Part shown: positions 26,195 to 34,938 of the stretch, in pieces
How the letters are laid out: every line of letters starts with the position of its first letter
Position numbering within the stretch: position 1 is the stretch's first letter
Origin: Lachnoclostridium sp. UBA1308
GTDB lineage: Bacteria; Bacillota; Clostridia; Lachnospirales; Lachnospiraceae
DNA: 64,000 bases
Direction: 5' to 3'
Assembly (NCBI GenBank): GCA_002307215.1
Contig: DBTU01000019.1
Location: 62,001 to 126,000 of the forward strand
Program-made: the position numbers and the translations under genes
The notes under the pieces: model-generated
What the model was told of the DNA's origin: nothing
Database searches by the model: none
Seen by the model: only the letters and a program-made list of their open reading frames with translations

Positions 26195-27145
26195 TCAATC
26201 CCCTATCCAAAAATAGATAAGCCCTTTCTCGCCTGTAGGAAGCTCAATATAGGAAAAATTCAATCCTCTATCTTCCTTGTTCAATCCCCAGATATCAATT
26301 AATTTAACCTTGCAGGCTTCAAAATGTTTCATTTCATCCCATTGAATATCAGGTTGATCCGGAAGTTCTTCATAGGGAATAAAATATGCATCTCCTCCTG
26401 AAAAATCATACATTTTTCCCAAGTATTGATCAATCTTGTTGTTCTTACGTACTAGCGTATTATTTATGATTTCATACCAAGCTGAGCAAAATCCGGGGTT
26501 GAAATAATTATTGCGATGAAAGGACGAGATTAATCTACCTCTTCCATCAAATGAAGCACCTGCATCAATGCTTCCCAATTCAATAATGCTGCTGCCGTCA
26601 TATCGGAAAAGTCTAAACTCCGGGTCACCGCTAGGCCCATCGTCATAATTGGCCACCTCGAGATATGGATCGTTTTTATCCAGATCAATGATATGTACCT
26701 CACCATCCATTGGAAAATCCATATTAAATGATAGTTTGATCTCATTTATTTCGATATAAGACAGGTTATCATCTCTACCTTTTTGCAGAATTGATATACT
26801 ATCCTCTATACCGTCGCCGTTCAGATCATAGTTCCCGTTTACCATATAGGAAGTTCTGTTTTCATTCGAACCGACTTCCACTACCTGAAAGGCATAATCA
26901 AGATCACAATCATTTATAGGCAGAAATGACGATAAGTCGTCAAGCGTTTCCTCTCCGGCTTCATCGGTTACAGCCGGTAAGGTTAATGAAGGAGTTGCTG
27001 GTATGTTGGTTACAGAGCAAGTTGGAGTTACCTCCGCATAACCGTCGGCTAATTCAGAACTACTATCTGACTTTTTACAACCTGCCAAAGTAAATAAGAA
27101 AAAACAGCATAATATAATGCTGATAAATACACCCCATTTTCTCAT
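26195..27145 (-). CDS. Lipoprotein with calcium-binding-like DLNGDG repeats
   Basis: The 316-residue protein has signal MRKWGVFISIILCCFFLFT with lipobox LAGC and a Ser/Thr/Pro-rich spacer. The globular part contains DLNGDGIEDSISIL and IDLDKNDPYLEVANYDDGP, resembling FG-GAP/VCBS-type segments found in secreted proteins. ATG at 27145 follows AAGGGG. It is similar in layout to the lipoprotein at 31462, suggesting a small family in this island. Surface location is likely; the function is not known. Confidence 0.75.
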   Translation of the reverse strand: MRKWGVFISIILCCFFLFTLAGCKKSDSSSELADGYAEVTPTCSVTNIPATPSLTLPAVTDEAGEETLDDLSSFLPINDCDLDYAFQVVEVGSNENRTSYMVNGNYDLNGDGIEDSISILQKGRDDNLSYIEINEIKLSFNMDFPMDGEVHIIDLDKNDPYLEVANYDDGPSGDPEFRLFRYDGSSIIELGSIDAGASFDGRGRLISSFHRNNYFNPGFCSAWYEIINNTLVRKNNKIDQYLGKMYDFSGGDAYFIPYEELPDQPDIQWDEMKHFEACKVKLIDIWGLNKEDRGLNFSYIELPTGEKGLIYFWIGD

Positions 27146-27239
27146 AACCAATCCCCTTTCGAATTATTATATGGCTATTATCATATTATGTAATTTAACT
27201 ATTCTCTTAATATTGCGTATGACATATCGCTTAAGCGTT

Positions 27240-27815
27240 TTATGATACGTTTCCCATCATTATTTTGGTAAAAAAAGAAACCCCACCAGCCATTCCAAAT
27301 AAATCACATTGATTAAGCATTTCCACTTCTAAACCAAGCCACATTGCATTAAAGAGACTCAATGTATCGCCATGAGAAACTATGATAATATTCTCATCCT
27401 TGCTTTCGATAATTTCATCGTAAAATGACTTTAACCTATTCCAGGTATCTCGTCGTGATTCTGAATTATTAAATGCTTTATCATCAATTGTTTTTTCCCA
27501 TACAATTGTATTAGCATGTGCCCACTCAACCGACTTTCCAACAGCCTCACCAAGATTACGCTCTCTCAAACAATCATTTAATTCATAGTTTATCTTTAAA
27601 TGTCCTGCTACAATTTCTGCGGTATGTCTGGCACGAAGCAAATCCGAAGAAAACATTTTGTAATTTTTACCCGTTAATTCTTTCACTAGATTTTTACCAA
27701 TGTTATCAGCTTGATTCACACCTAACTCGGATAGATCCCAATCTGTCCATGAACCAATCATACCATTCGTATGGTGTATCGATTGTGTATGTTGTATTGT
27801 AATAATCTGTTTCAC
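27240..27815 (-). CDS. Histidine phosphatase superfamily protein (atypical QHT motif)
   Basis: The 191-residue protein has the phosphoglycerate-mutase-like fold: N-terminal IITIQHTQS, GSWTDWDLSELGVNQADNIG, FSSDLLRARHTAEIV, the acidic segment DCLRERNLGE and C-terminal IIVSHGDTLSLF. The usual RHG triad at the start is QHT, so the arginine that binds the phosphate is missing, while both catalytic histidines and the SDLLRARHTAE arginines remain. Activity is probable but may be unusual. It is monocistronic, with upstream AGGTTCC as a weak ribosome site. Confidence 0.83.
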   Translation of the reverse strand: MKQIITIQHTQSIHHTNGMIGSWTDWDLSELGVNQADNIGKNLVKELTGKNYKMFSSDLLRARHTAEIVAGHLKINYELNDCLRERNLGEAVGKSVEWAHANTIVWEKTIDDKAFNNSESRRDTWNRLKSFYDEIIESKDENIIIVSHGDTLSLFNAMWLGLEVEMLNQCDLFGMAGGVSFFTKIMMGNVS

Positions 27816-27867
27816 AAGGAACCTCCAATCATAAATAAATACTTTCGAATAACTTCGTGATTTTATA

Positions 27868-29001
27868 CTAATTTACCACATATTCAGAAAACATATTTTC
27901 ACTAAGAGTCTTCCATGTCATTTCTGTCCCTTCTTTGATTTCAGCGGTAGCTCCCACCTTTTCCTCTTTGTCCGAAATCATATTCGAAACCTCATCCGGC
28001 GTAATAAACGGTACCAATGCCTCCTCGAAGATATCTTTATATATACTGTTCGTATAAAGGTTCGTATTCTCGCTCGGCTCCCAGTCATCGTCATAAACAT
28101 AAAATGTGTAGAGACACTCTTTATTGCTAACCTCATCTGAATTAGGCGTATTTTCATTCTTATCAAAACATATGGTATCTACCTCAATTTCACCTGATAT
28201 TCCCTTGGTCTCCGCCACTTTGGGAATCTGCCCTAGCTCGTCCGACCAAGCAAGCTGATTGATATCGAGTTCACTTTCAATAGCTACAATGAGCTTCCAG
28301 TTACCAGCTTTGTCAATAATTCCATATTCTACCGTATTATTGCTGGCTCCATTGCTACCACCGGACTGATAATATCCATATTCATTCATTGTGGAATTGC
28401 TTCTAGCCCAAGTCTCGTAATAATAACAAAGAGATAGTTTCTCATCGATATATTTTATGATATAAACAAGCGTACTATCATCATCCTTATCATAAATGTC
28501 CATACCGTTGAAACGAAGAACCAATTCGTTCACCCCATCCTTACCACAATCGATATAGCTGTGATCTATATATTCAATTTTCTTATTTGTAGAGTTTTCA
28601 AAATAATACGCAGTAATTATATCGAGTACTTCCGAAAGTGTATATTCATTTTCCTTTTTGAATAAAGCTTCCTCCGTATAGTCTTTTGGCATAAAACGGT
28701 CAAATGATACCTTCGTTTCATTTTTCATAAATTTCTCGTAGGCTTCCATGGAAAGTTCTTCCGGTGTGAGAGTTGGCTTTATTATAGGTGTAACGGTTGG
28801 CACTGTTGTCGGTGCAATCGTTGGCGTTGCAGATGGCTCTGTAGTAGGTGTGATAGTTGGGGCTACTGTAATAACCGAAGTCGGTGACGGTGAAGTAGTT
28901 AAGTCCTTTAGGTTGTTTACACTTTCAGATTTTTTACATCCACCCATCATTAACAATAAGGTTATTATTAAAATAATAATTACTGTTTTATTCTTTTTCA
29001 C
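27868..29001 (-). CDS. Lipoprotein with Pro/Thr-rich linker, unknown function
   Basis: The 377-residue protein starts MKKNKTVIIILIITLLLMMG with GCKK as the lipidation site. Residues about 36-80 are a TP-rich repeat linker (units such as PTITPTTEP, PTIAPTTVP), typical for displaying a domain away from the membrane. The folded part (about 85-377) has acidic and aromatic residues without a recognised motif; TVEYGIIDKAGNWKLIVAIE suggests a beta-sheet domain. Function not recognised. Confidence 0.75.
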   Translation of the reverse strand: MKKNKTVIIILIITLLLMMGGCKKSESVNNLKDLTTSPSPTSVITVAPTITPTTEPSATPTIAPTTVPTVTPIIKPTLTPEELSMEAYEKFMKNETKVSFDRFMPKDYTEEALFKKENEYTLSEVLDIITAYYFENSTNKKIEYIDHSYIDCGKDGVNELVLRFNGMDIYDKDDDSTLVYIIKYIDEKLSLCYYYETWARSNSTMNEYGYYQSGGSNGASNNTVEYGIIDKAGNWKLIVAIESELDINQLAWSDELGQIPKVAETKGISGEIEVDTICFDKNENTPNSDEVSNKECLYTFYVYDDDWEPSENTNLYTNSIYKDIFEEALVPFITPDEVSNMISDKEEKVGATAEIKEGTEMTWKTLSENMFSEYVVN

Positions 29002-29050
29002 TTTATTATTTCCTCCTTGGTAAACGTTTTGAGTGGTTCATAAAAATCTT

Positions 29051-29767
29051 CTACCATAGTTCCTTCCTTAACTCATTCCAATCCATAATGGTTAACACAT
29101 CATCTTTTTCTACATAAGGCATATCTATTGCACCCATATACCAAACCGGAAACATTCCGGCATTTGTTGAGCCCACTATATCACATTCATATTGATCTCC
29201 TATGTACCATACATCCTCTGCCTGTAATTCTGCCTTTTTCAAGGCCAGATCAAATATTCTATGATTTGGTTTTCGAAACATGTATTCACTGGTAGCAATA
29301 ATAAATTCAAACTTATGCTCCGGGAATAATGCGTTTATTCTTTCCTCCAATGCCCGACCACTATAGGAAATGTTACTGATAACTCCGGTTCGAATACCTT
29401 GCTCTTTCAAAAAACATAAAAATTCTATAATGCCGTCAGTAACTGTTCCCGGCGAAGCTGCATCCCAAAATATCTTATCTACTTGGTTGTATGGAATAGA
29501 AAGCTTTATGCCTTGTGACTCATATAAATACCTAGCAAACATATCATTGGGAACTTCAACTTGAAAATGATGTTTTCTCAACGGATCAAATCTTCCTAAT
29601 TCATGATTGATAGCATCCGCTACTGCCTGAATTTCTTCCGGTGTTCGATTCTCTTTGTTTACTATTGCATATTTCAATACTTCAGCGGTGCCTTTCACTC
29701 CATCAAAAAATTTTTCGTTTACCAATGTTTGTCCATAATCGAATAAAATCATCTTTGGTTTTTTCAT
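29051..29767 (-). CDS. HAD-superfamily hydrolase
   Basis: The 238-residue protein has HAD motif I as ILFDYGQTLVNE (the second Asp is replaced by Gly-Gln), motif II TGVISNIS, motif III Lys in FRKPNHRIFDLALKKA and motif IV DVWYIGDQYECDIVGS. The cap region is C1-type. The change of the second Asp in motif I to Gln is also seen in related clostridial HAD proteins and may alter acid-base catalysis. Substrate unknown. A damaged piece of a close paralogue lies at 36222-36278. Confidence 0.85.
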   Translation of the reverse strand: MKKPKMILFDYGQTLVNEKFFDGVKGTAEVLKYAIVNKENRTPEEIQAVADAINHELGRFDPLRKHHFQVEVPNDMFARYLYESQGIKLSIPYNQVDKIFWDAASPGTVTDGIIEFLCFLKEQGIRTGVISNISYSGRALEERINALFPEHKFEFIIATSEYMFRKPNHRIFDLALKKAELQAEDVWYIGDQYECDIVGSTNAGMFPVWYMGAIDMPYVEKDDVLTIMDWNELRKELW

Positions 29768-29888
29768 AAGAACTTATCACCTTCACTTTTCTATGATCTT
29801 AAAGCGCTTACTCGTATTTAAGTAAATCAAGCCCAAAAGAATTGTTGTTATGACATGAAATTTTCTATCCTTTCGCTGTATACTACCG

Positions 29889-29990
29889 TCACCTTATCGA
29901 AGTGTAATAGACTTCTATGGCTGCATTAGGGTAGCCCGGGCGTCCTTGGGTATAGGCTTGTGCCTTGCCGGAAAAATTTTCTGTGTTCAT
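29889..29990 (-). pseudogene. N-terminal fragment of a SAM-dependent methyltransferase
   Basis: An AGGAGGGGATATA ribosome site precedes an ATG encoding MNTENFSGKAQAYTQGRPGY and a stop after 33 codons. FSGKAQAYTQGRPGYP is the standard opening of a class I methyltransferase subgroup whose full length is about 250 residues. Downstream, in another frame, comes FDKVTVVYSERIENFMS and a stop, which looks like the tail of an unrelated protein. A deletion that fused two genes explains this. Confidence 0.6.
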
Positions 29991-30019
29991 TATATCCCCT
30001 CCTGGACAAAATATCGATA

Positions 30020-30610
30020 TCACATCATCATATTCGAAAGCTCGACAAAATTACTAACCATATTGCCGGTATACTGAACATTTCTGCTATTAAATAAAAC
30101 CGTATTCATTCCCACCTTGCCGGCAGCCTCTAAATTTCCTTCTCTGTCATCTACATAGAAACAATCTTTTGCATTACAACCTAATTGCTCGATTGTAAGC
30201 TGAAAAATTCGCTCATCCGGTTTTTGAACTTTCAAATCACCGCTGATACTAATCACATCAAAATATTTATTAATATCAAATTTTTCACGAAGATATTTAC
30301 TCCATCTACTCGAATCATTCGATATAATAGCTAACTTATATTGTTTTCTTATGGCAGTAATGAAATCCCAAAAGCCCTCGGTCAGTTCTATGGTATCCAA
30401 ATATTCTTTCTCGATTTTCTCCAAATCACCTTGAAATCCAATGGCTTCCCATACCTCTAAGGATGTCAATTCTCCTACATCAGCTTTAAACCAAGGAGTA
30501 TATATTTCTTCCGGCATTATATTAGGAAAAGTTTGTTGTACATAAGGAACGAAATCATCTCCTGTCTGTTTTACGATTACTCCATACATATCTAATACAA
30601 TTGCTTTCAT
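30020..30610 (-). CDS. HAD-superfamily hydrolase (phosphatase-like)
   Basis: The 196-residue protein starts MKAIVLDMYGVIVKQ (motif I with DMYG; the first Asp is present, the second is replaced by Tyr-Gly). It has motif II LAIISNDSSRW, Lys in KVQKPDERIFQLTI, and motif IV CFYVDDREGNLEAAGKVGM. This is the arrangement of HAD-IA family members. Substrate unknown. Codons upstream of the chosen ATG (to 30625) are not needed. Confidence 0.85.
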   Translation of the reverse strand: MKAIVLDMYGVIVKQTGDDFVPYVQQTFPNIMPEEIYTPWFKADVGELTSLEVWEAIGFQGDLEKIEKEYLDTIELTEGFWDFITAIRKQYKLAIISNDSSRWSKYLREKFDINKYFDVISISGDLKVQKPDERIFQLTIEQLGCNAKDCFYVDDREGNLEAAGKVGMNTVLFNSRNVQYTGNMVSNFVELSNMMM

Positions 30611-30653
30611 ACATAATATCCTCATCTGTAAATTCGAATTTTAGGCCTTACTT

Positions 30654-31376
30654 TCACCCAACGGAATTTATATTTGTCTCACAAGCTAAACGATGCTGCA
30701 TTTTGGGGTTAATATTGTATAATACAGAGTCCTTGCGAAATTGAGAACCTGTACTTCTAAACTCGAATGCCACATCCGCCTTTTCACATTGTTCTCTTAT
30801 ATTCAATATCCAGTTGTAATCACACTCTCTCGCTTCTCTTCCCGTCTCACCACTCGTTGTTACAAGTTCTATATTGTGAAGATAAGGTGTCAGGTTGATG
30901 TTGCTCAGTAAAGGACCGCAAGCAATAAAACGATGTTTTATGGGAAATGAGGTAAATAATGGTAACCTATAGTCAGCAAGATCTTGATTTTCAACCGTAC
31001 ACCCTATTGTAACATTATCATATCCTTCTCCCCAATCATTAGGCAAAGAAATAGGAAAACGGTCTATTCTTTTTGTAATAAACAAAAAATTCAAGTCAGG
31101 ACGCTGCTTAATGATATTCCATGCTTCCGTACGCCATTCATCGGCTTCCGGTATAAAAAAATCAGTTGTAAAACAAGTATTTACGGTTTTACCACTCTCC
31201 ATTTTGTATTTTGTAATCTTTTTACGCGGCATATAAATCGTTTCCATTGGTTTATAGAAGTCATCCGTTTTAACAACTTCATTTTGGCCACACCTCTTAG
31301 AATATAGCCCATAATAATAACAATATGTACATCCATCACTTATTTTGTAGCATCCTGTCCAGGGTTCCCATACCAT
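30654..31376 (-). CDS. DUF5131 (phage Gp37/Gp68-like) family protein
   Basis: The 240-residue protein has the N-terminal cysteine cluster EPWTGCYKISDGCTYCYYYG (Cys-x6-Cys-x2-Cys), expected to hold an iron-sulfur centre, FITKRIDRF, IGCTVENQDLADYRLP and TSGETGREARECDYNWIL. These are hallmarks of DUF5131 proteins, which resemble a trimmed radical-SAM barrel and occur in phages and islands. The family has no established reaction. It is likely a mobile-island gene. Confidence 0.8.
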   Translation of the reverse strand: MVWEPWTGCYKISDGCTYCYYYGLYSKRCGQNEVVKTDDFYKPMETIYMPRKKITKYKMESGKTVNTCFTTDFFIPEADEWRTEAWNIIKQRPDLNFLFITKRIDRFPISLPNDWGEGYDNVTIGCTVENQDLADYRLPLFTSFPIKHRFIACGPLLSNINLTPYLHNIELVTTSGETGREARECDYNWILNIREQCEKADVAFEFRSTGSQFRKDSVLYNINPKMQHRLACETNINSVG

Positions 31377-31461
31377 GCCTTACACCTGCTTTCTATCTTG
31401 AGTATTGTTTTGTTGATATTTAAATGAAATGGAAGAATACATTGCATGGCAAATCATCCTC

Positions 31462-32343
31462 CTATTGAACATATTCAATGTTCAGTATTTTAATCAAACC
31501 GTTTTCATCATAAACATAATAGATGAATACACGTCCCAAACCATTTCCATAAGGGGCCTCCATTCCTTCTTGAGCAATGATGCAGTTTTGCTCGTCATAA
31601 GTTCCTAACTCTGCTTCCCATACACCCCAAGATGAGATGCCGGCAACCACATCTCCTTCATTGAAATGATTATTTCTATATGCTTGAATTGAGTTGATAT
31701 TAGATTCCGAAACATCCTTATAAAAGGAGGACGCATCAAAATGAATTTGTTGGTTTGTATACTCGGAGGAAATAATGAAATCAAATTCTTTTTTCCCTCT
31801 GGTTATGCAAAACGGAAAGCAATTATTCCCATCTTCATTCAGCGGAATATCCATCATATGCCATTGAGAATCGGTTTGCTTTAACGTTACTATATCAATC
31901 AGCGGTCTGCAATTCACGTTGGGATATACAGTAATAAATATTTCTTTTTCGTCATCGCTATCAAGATTAAGGTATCCAAAGGTACCAACCGAAATTAGCC
32001 TTATATCCACAGTTTCATAATGAAAAATATTATCTCCATTGAATATCACCTGCATATAATTTGAACCATCTTCTCTGTCAACTATCTGAGCTAAATCCAT
32101 GACACCATTATGATCGATATCAATACCCAATTCTTGAATAATAGTATCACCTTGGTTAGTCTCATTTGCTTCTATGGGTTCGTTCGTAATCGTCGGTGTG
32201 ATAATCTCAGTTTCTGCAGTTACATTGGATGAGTCTATTGCAGGTGTTGGTTCAATTTTATTTATTTCATACTTACAACCGGATAAAAAAATAAAAATGC
32301 ATAGATATATGGAACATAAAAATATGTAATATTTCTTTTTCAT
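31462..32343 (-). CDS. Lipoprotein, unknown function
   Basis: The 293-residue protein has signal MKKKYYIFLCSIYLCIFIFL with lipobox LSGC. After a Thr/Pro/Glu-rich spacer comes GIDIDHNGVMDLAQIVDRED and YLNLDSDDEKEIFITVYPN, the same DxDxNG/D-type acidic segments as in the lipoprotein at 26195. The start is the ATG with GGAGAG six bases upstream; a TTG two codons earlier is also open. Membrane-anchored on the outer face; role unknown. Confidence 0.75.
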   Translation of the reverse strand: MKKKYYIFLCSIYLCIFIFLSGCKYEINKIEPTPAIDSSNVTAETEIITPTITNEPIEANETNQGDTIIQELGIDIDHNGVMDLAQIVDREDGSNYMQVIFNGDNIFHYETVDIRLISVGTFGYLNLDSDDEKEIFITVYPNVNCRPLIDIVTLKQTDSQWHMMDIPLNEDGNNCFPFCITRGKKEFDFIISSEYTNQQIHFDASSFYKDVSESNINSIQAYRNNHFNEGDVVAGISSWGVWEAELGTYDEQNCIIAQEGMEAPYGNGLGRVFIYYVYDENGLIKILNIEYVQ

Positions 32344-32411
32344 TTTCAACTCTCCACTCTTTCGAATTCATCGGGTGAAAGGAACTATGAGGCATTCATC
32401 TTCTTTAAAGC

Positions 32412-33015
32412 TTATTTCTTTAATATCAAATGATGAAAAAATGCAATATCTTGAAATTCCTTAATTTGAGCAACTCTCAATTCAATCTCTACCATTTTCT
32501 CTTGCCAACCTACATCATTCTGATTGTCTTGGTTTTGTTGCAAATCCCAAAATGTTCTAATTCCATATGTTTCATTAATCTTAAATTTCTTACACCAATC
32601 TATCAAATCAGAATCCTCATAATAATGAATGGTACCATAATTAGCCGCTGTACCATCCTTACCATCCAACAGCATATTCGCTTTTTCAAAATCATTCAAC
32701 AGAACTACCATCTGCATATTCTAAAACATTGTGACAAAGAATAATATCAAAAGTTTCATTTTCCAATTTCTTTAATATATCAATACTCCCAATAATCTGT
32801 TGGTACTCATAATCGCAGTATCTATCTTTTACTGTCTCTGATGACGGTTCAATAGCAACAACCTCATTATCCTGTGCAAAATAATTTGCAGTAAATCCAG
32901 TACCACTCCCAAAATCTAATACCCTTTTTCCTTTTATATTGCCCAACTGCATTAAGACAATTTTTTTAAGAAGTGCTTCCCAAGGATGTAGCTTATCTAT
33001 ATTATGAATATCCAT
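32412..33015 (-). pseudogene. SAM-dependent methyltransferase broken by an internal deletion
   Basis: The N-terminal part (33015 to about 32700) has the SAM-binding motif VLDFGSGTGFTANYFA and IILCHNVLEYADG. It then runs out of frame into a stop at 32692. The C-terminal part (from 32717, MQMVVLLNDFEKANML to FQDIAFFHHLILKK) continues in another frame. In intact relatives of this type some 25-30 residues separate EYADG from MQMVV. Here both are encoded by the same overlapping bases: ATGCAGATGG serves YADG in one frame and MQMV in the other. That fits deletion between two short direct repeats. Translation of a functional enzyme is unlikely. Confidence 0.75.
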
Positions 33016-33093
33016 TGTCATCATCTCCTCCAATTTCAAATTCATCAATTCTGTTTTCAGCTTGATTCGTTGGGTTTATCTTTTGTAATTCTT

Positions 33094-33681
33094 TCACTTT
33101 GTTGAAACAAATAATCCCGACTCTTTCGGAATGTCTATTGCTCCTTGTTAAATTCTGATATTCTCAAAATAATCATATAATTTATCGAAATCACTTTCAG
33201 AATAGTTTGAAATGGCTATAGTCGATTTCATCCAATCAAATCCTGAGTTTCTGTGATGTGCAATGAATCTATGTACTTCAGAAATGGCTTTTGACAAGTC
33301 TGGAACATGATACAGCATGTGATTGGCAATAACAACATCATAATAATTATCAGGGACTGGAATGTTCTGTATATCAATTTTTTGCGTGAGTATATTTTTA
33401 TGACAAGAATATTTCTCCCATACCATATTAACCATACCTTCTGAAAAATCCGACAATACTAATGTGCAATCTGGGGGAAGTTCATCTACACGACCTTGCC
33501 ATTGATTACCATTTCCACAACCAAGTTCCAGTATGCGATATCCATTATTAAATTCGTAGTGTTCAAAAAGCCATGGATACCAACCTTGTTTATTCGTGCT
33601 ATGTTTTGAGTGCAGTTTTATTCGTATTAATAAATTATCATCGTTTTGGTATTGCTCAGAAAAGATCCTCCACAAATTCAA
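33094..33681 (-). pseudogene. SAM-dependent methyltransferase with internal deletion and nonsense codon
   Basis: The 177-codon open part starts NLWRIFSEQYQ (TTG start, no ribosome site) and has YRILELGCGNGNQW, the SDFSEGM ribose-binding segment and VVIANHMLYHVPDLSKAISE. It then jumps from SEVHR straight to SGFDWMKSTIAISNYSESDF, the C-terminal region of the same family, missing about 60-70 residues. TAA at 33148-33150 interrupts the tail; the next 17 codons in the same frame read QGAIDIPKESGLFVSTK and end in TGA at 33094, the natural end. It is therefore doubly damaged and adjacent to another broken methyltransferase. Confidence 0.7.
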
Positions 33682-33718
33682 TTAGAATTTGAAATTTGCA
33701 TTATACTTATTTTGTACA

Positions 33719-34213
33719 TCAAATATTTCTGAGAACATCGTTTTTCCTTATCTCAACCATTTTTTTCAAACACTTCAACACCTCAACATCTGGATTTATA
33801 AACCGCATAGTAGTGCGACAGACATTATTAAATTCCTTTCCGAATATAGTTTTGCGGCTTCCCCCCGGATTATCGCAACCGCCACAATTTCCGCAGACAT
33901 CAACATTTTTCCAAGCAACTTCTTTCGTATGCTCGTCCAGAGGGAAATCCGCAAACCAATTTGAATCACTGTCATCGGACCAAATAGTCCAAGGAGCAAA
34001 TTCTTCTTCAGAGCCAGAGCCATTAATCAAAATAAAGCACACATATTCGCCTTTATACTTTATCATCCAATATAGTTTATCCTCCCAATAACCTTTGCCC
34101 GTTACAAACAGCATTTCGTTTGCCCTTAAATATGCAGTGAATTCTAATGCGTTTTTTTTCGTTTCCCCAGTTAGAAATTCATCGATTAGATTTTCAATTT
34201 TCTGTTCAGGCAT
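33719..34213 (-). CDS. Conserved cysteine-motif protein of unknown function
   Basis: The 164-residue protein reads TAYLRANEMLFVTGKGYWED, LYWMIKYKGEYVCFILINGS, and near residue 107 the cluster VCGNCGGCDNPGGSRKTIFG with CRTTMRF further on. These could be a metal or iron-sulfur site (Cys-x2-Cys-x2-Cys). No signal peptide or membrane segment. Start ATG at 34213 follows GTGGAGGAAAA. It looks like a complete small cytosolic protein; no named family was recognised with certainty. Confidence 0.72.
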   Translation of the reverse strand: MPEQKIENLIDEFLTGETKKNALEFTAYLRANEMLFVTGKGYWEDKLYWMIKYKGEYVCFILINGSGSEEEFAPWTIWSDDSDSNWFADFPLDEHTKEVAWKNVDVCGNCGGCDNPGGSRKTIFGKEFNNVCRTTMRFINPDVEVLKCLKKMVEIRKNDVLRNI

Positions 34214-34248
34214 TGTTTTTCCTCCACTAATATAAAATTACAACTTTC

Positions 34249-34284
34249 TAATAAACATACTAGTAAGTCACATTAACTTCTCAG
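34249..34284. repeat. Cassette-boundary motif, copy 1
   Basis: Plus strand TAATAAACATACTAGTAAGT then CACATTAACTTCTCAG. It lies between the 33719 and 34316 genes. It has both halves of the consensus: TAATAAACATA and the terminal ACTTCTCA. Confidence 0.55.
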
Positions 34285-34315
34285 TTTGCTCAAAATATCA
34301 CAGATACATTGAATT

Positions 34316-34717
34316 TTATCGTTTACCCATATAAGTGCCGTTTACTTGTTTGAATCCAAACTGTTGATAAAGTCCGTGTGCATTTTTTGTTAATAACATA
34401 CCCATCATATCTTGCAATTTGCTATCAGTAGTAATACTTTCAATCAAAGCCTTTCCTACTCCAATACCACGATATTTTTCATCAACTATAACATCACAAA
34501 TATAGTAATTTGTTGCAAAATCTGTTATGACACGTGCAAAACCAATTTGTTTATTATCTTCATTCATAAATGCTCCGAAGCACAAAGAATTATCCATGCT
34601 TTTTCGTATCTTTTCTTCATCTCTATTCTTCGCCCAATATGTCTGAGCCAATAGTTCCTTAACCTTTTCTAAATCCATATCTTCATTTGATTGCTTGATG
34701 TAAAAAGTATTAGTCAT
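34316..34717 (-). CDS. GNAT-family N-acetyltransferase
   Basis: The 133-residue protein has FGAFMNEDNKQIGFARVITD and CDVIVDEKYRGIGVGKALIE, where RGIGVGKAL is the acetyl-CoA pyrophosphate-binding signature (Q/RxxGxG/A), and LLTKNAHGLYQQFGF near the end. Short but complete for the family. Start at the ATG after AAAGGGCGG. The substrate is unknown. One of three GNAT genes in the array. Confidence 0.88.
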   Translation of the reverse strand: MTNTFYIKQSNEDMDLEKVKELLAQTYWAKNRDEEKIRKSMDNSLCFGAFMNEDNKQIGFARVITDFATNYYICDVIVDEKYRGIGVGKALIESITTDSKLQDMMGMLLTKNAHGLYQQFGFKQVNGTYMGKR

Positions 34718-34776
34718 AGTTTCCGCCCTTTCAAATTCCTGTTAACCTCGATGTTAAGCAAATAATTTGTATTACA

Positions 34777-34833
34777 CATTGTCTTGATAATGATTATTTA
34801 ATAAACACTATGAGAAGTTCAAACTGACTTAAG
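34777..34833. repeat. Cassette-boundary motif, copy 2, with extended flank
   Basis: ATTGTCTTGATAATGATTA-T at 34778-34797 is followed by TAATAAACACTATGAGAAGT at 34799 and TCAAACTGACTTAAG. The flank recurs almost unchanged at 36162-36180, next to another copy of the motif, and less well at 38679. Confidence 0.6.
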
Positions 34834-34841
34834 TATTATAA

Positions 34842-34920
34842 TGTTTGTCCCGTACAACCAACTTCATAGTTTTCGTTCTTTACATATCCCCATAATTTTA
34901 GCAAACACATCACCTCCGAT
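34842..34920 (-). pseudogene. 5' fragment of a paralogue of the 43489-44184 gene
   Basis: On the minus strand this encodes MCLLKLWGYVKNENYEVGCT, parallel to MCLPKFWGYVTNENYAVGCT of the intact gene at 44184, and includes the same ATCGGAGGT ribosome site. Homology stops after about 26 codons, where the boundary motif copy 2 begins. The rest of the gene is missing. Confidence 0.7.
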
Positions 34921-34938
34921 ACTAAATCTAATTATATT

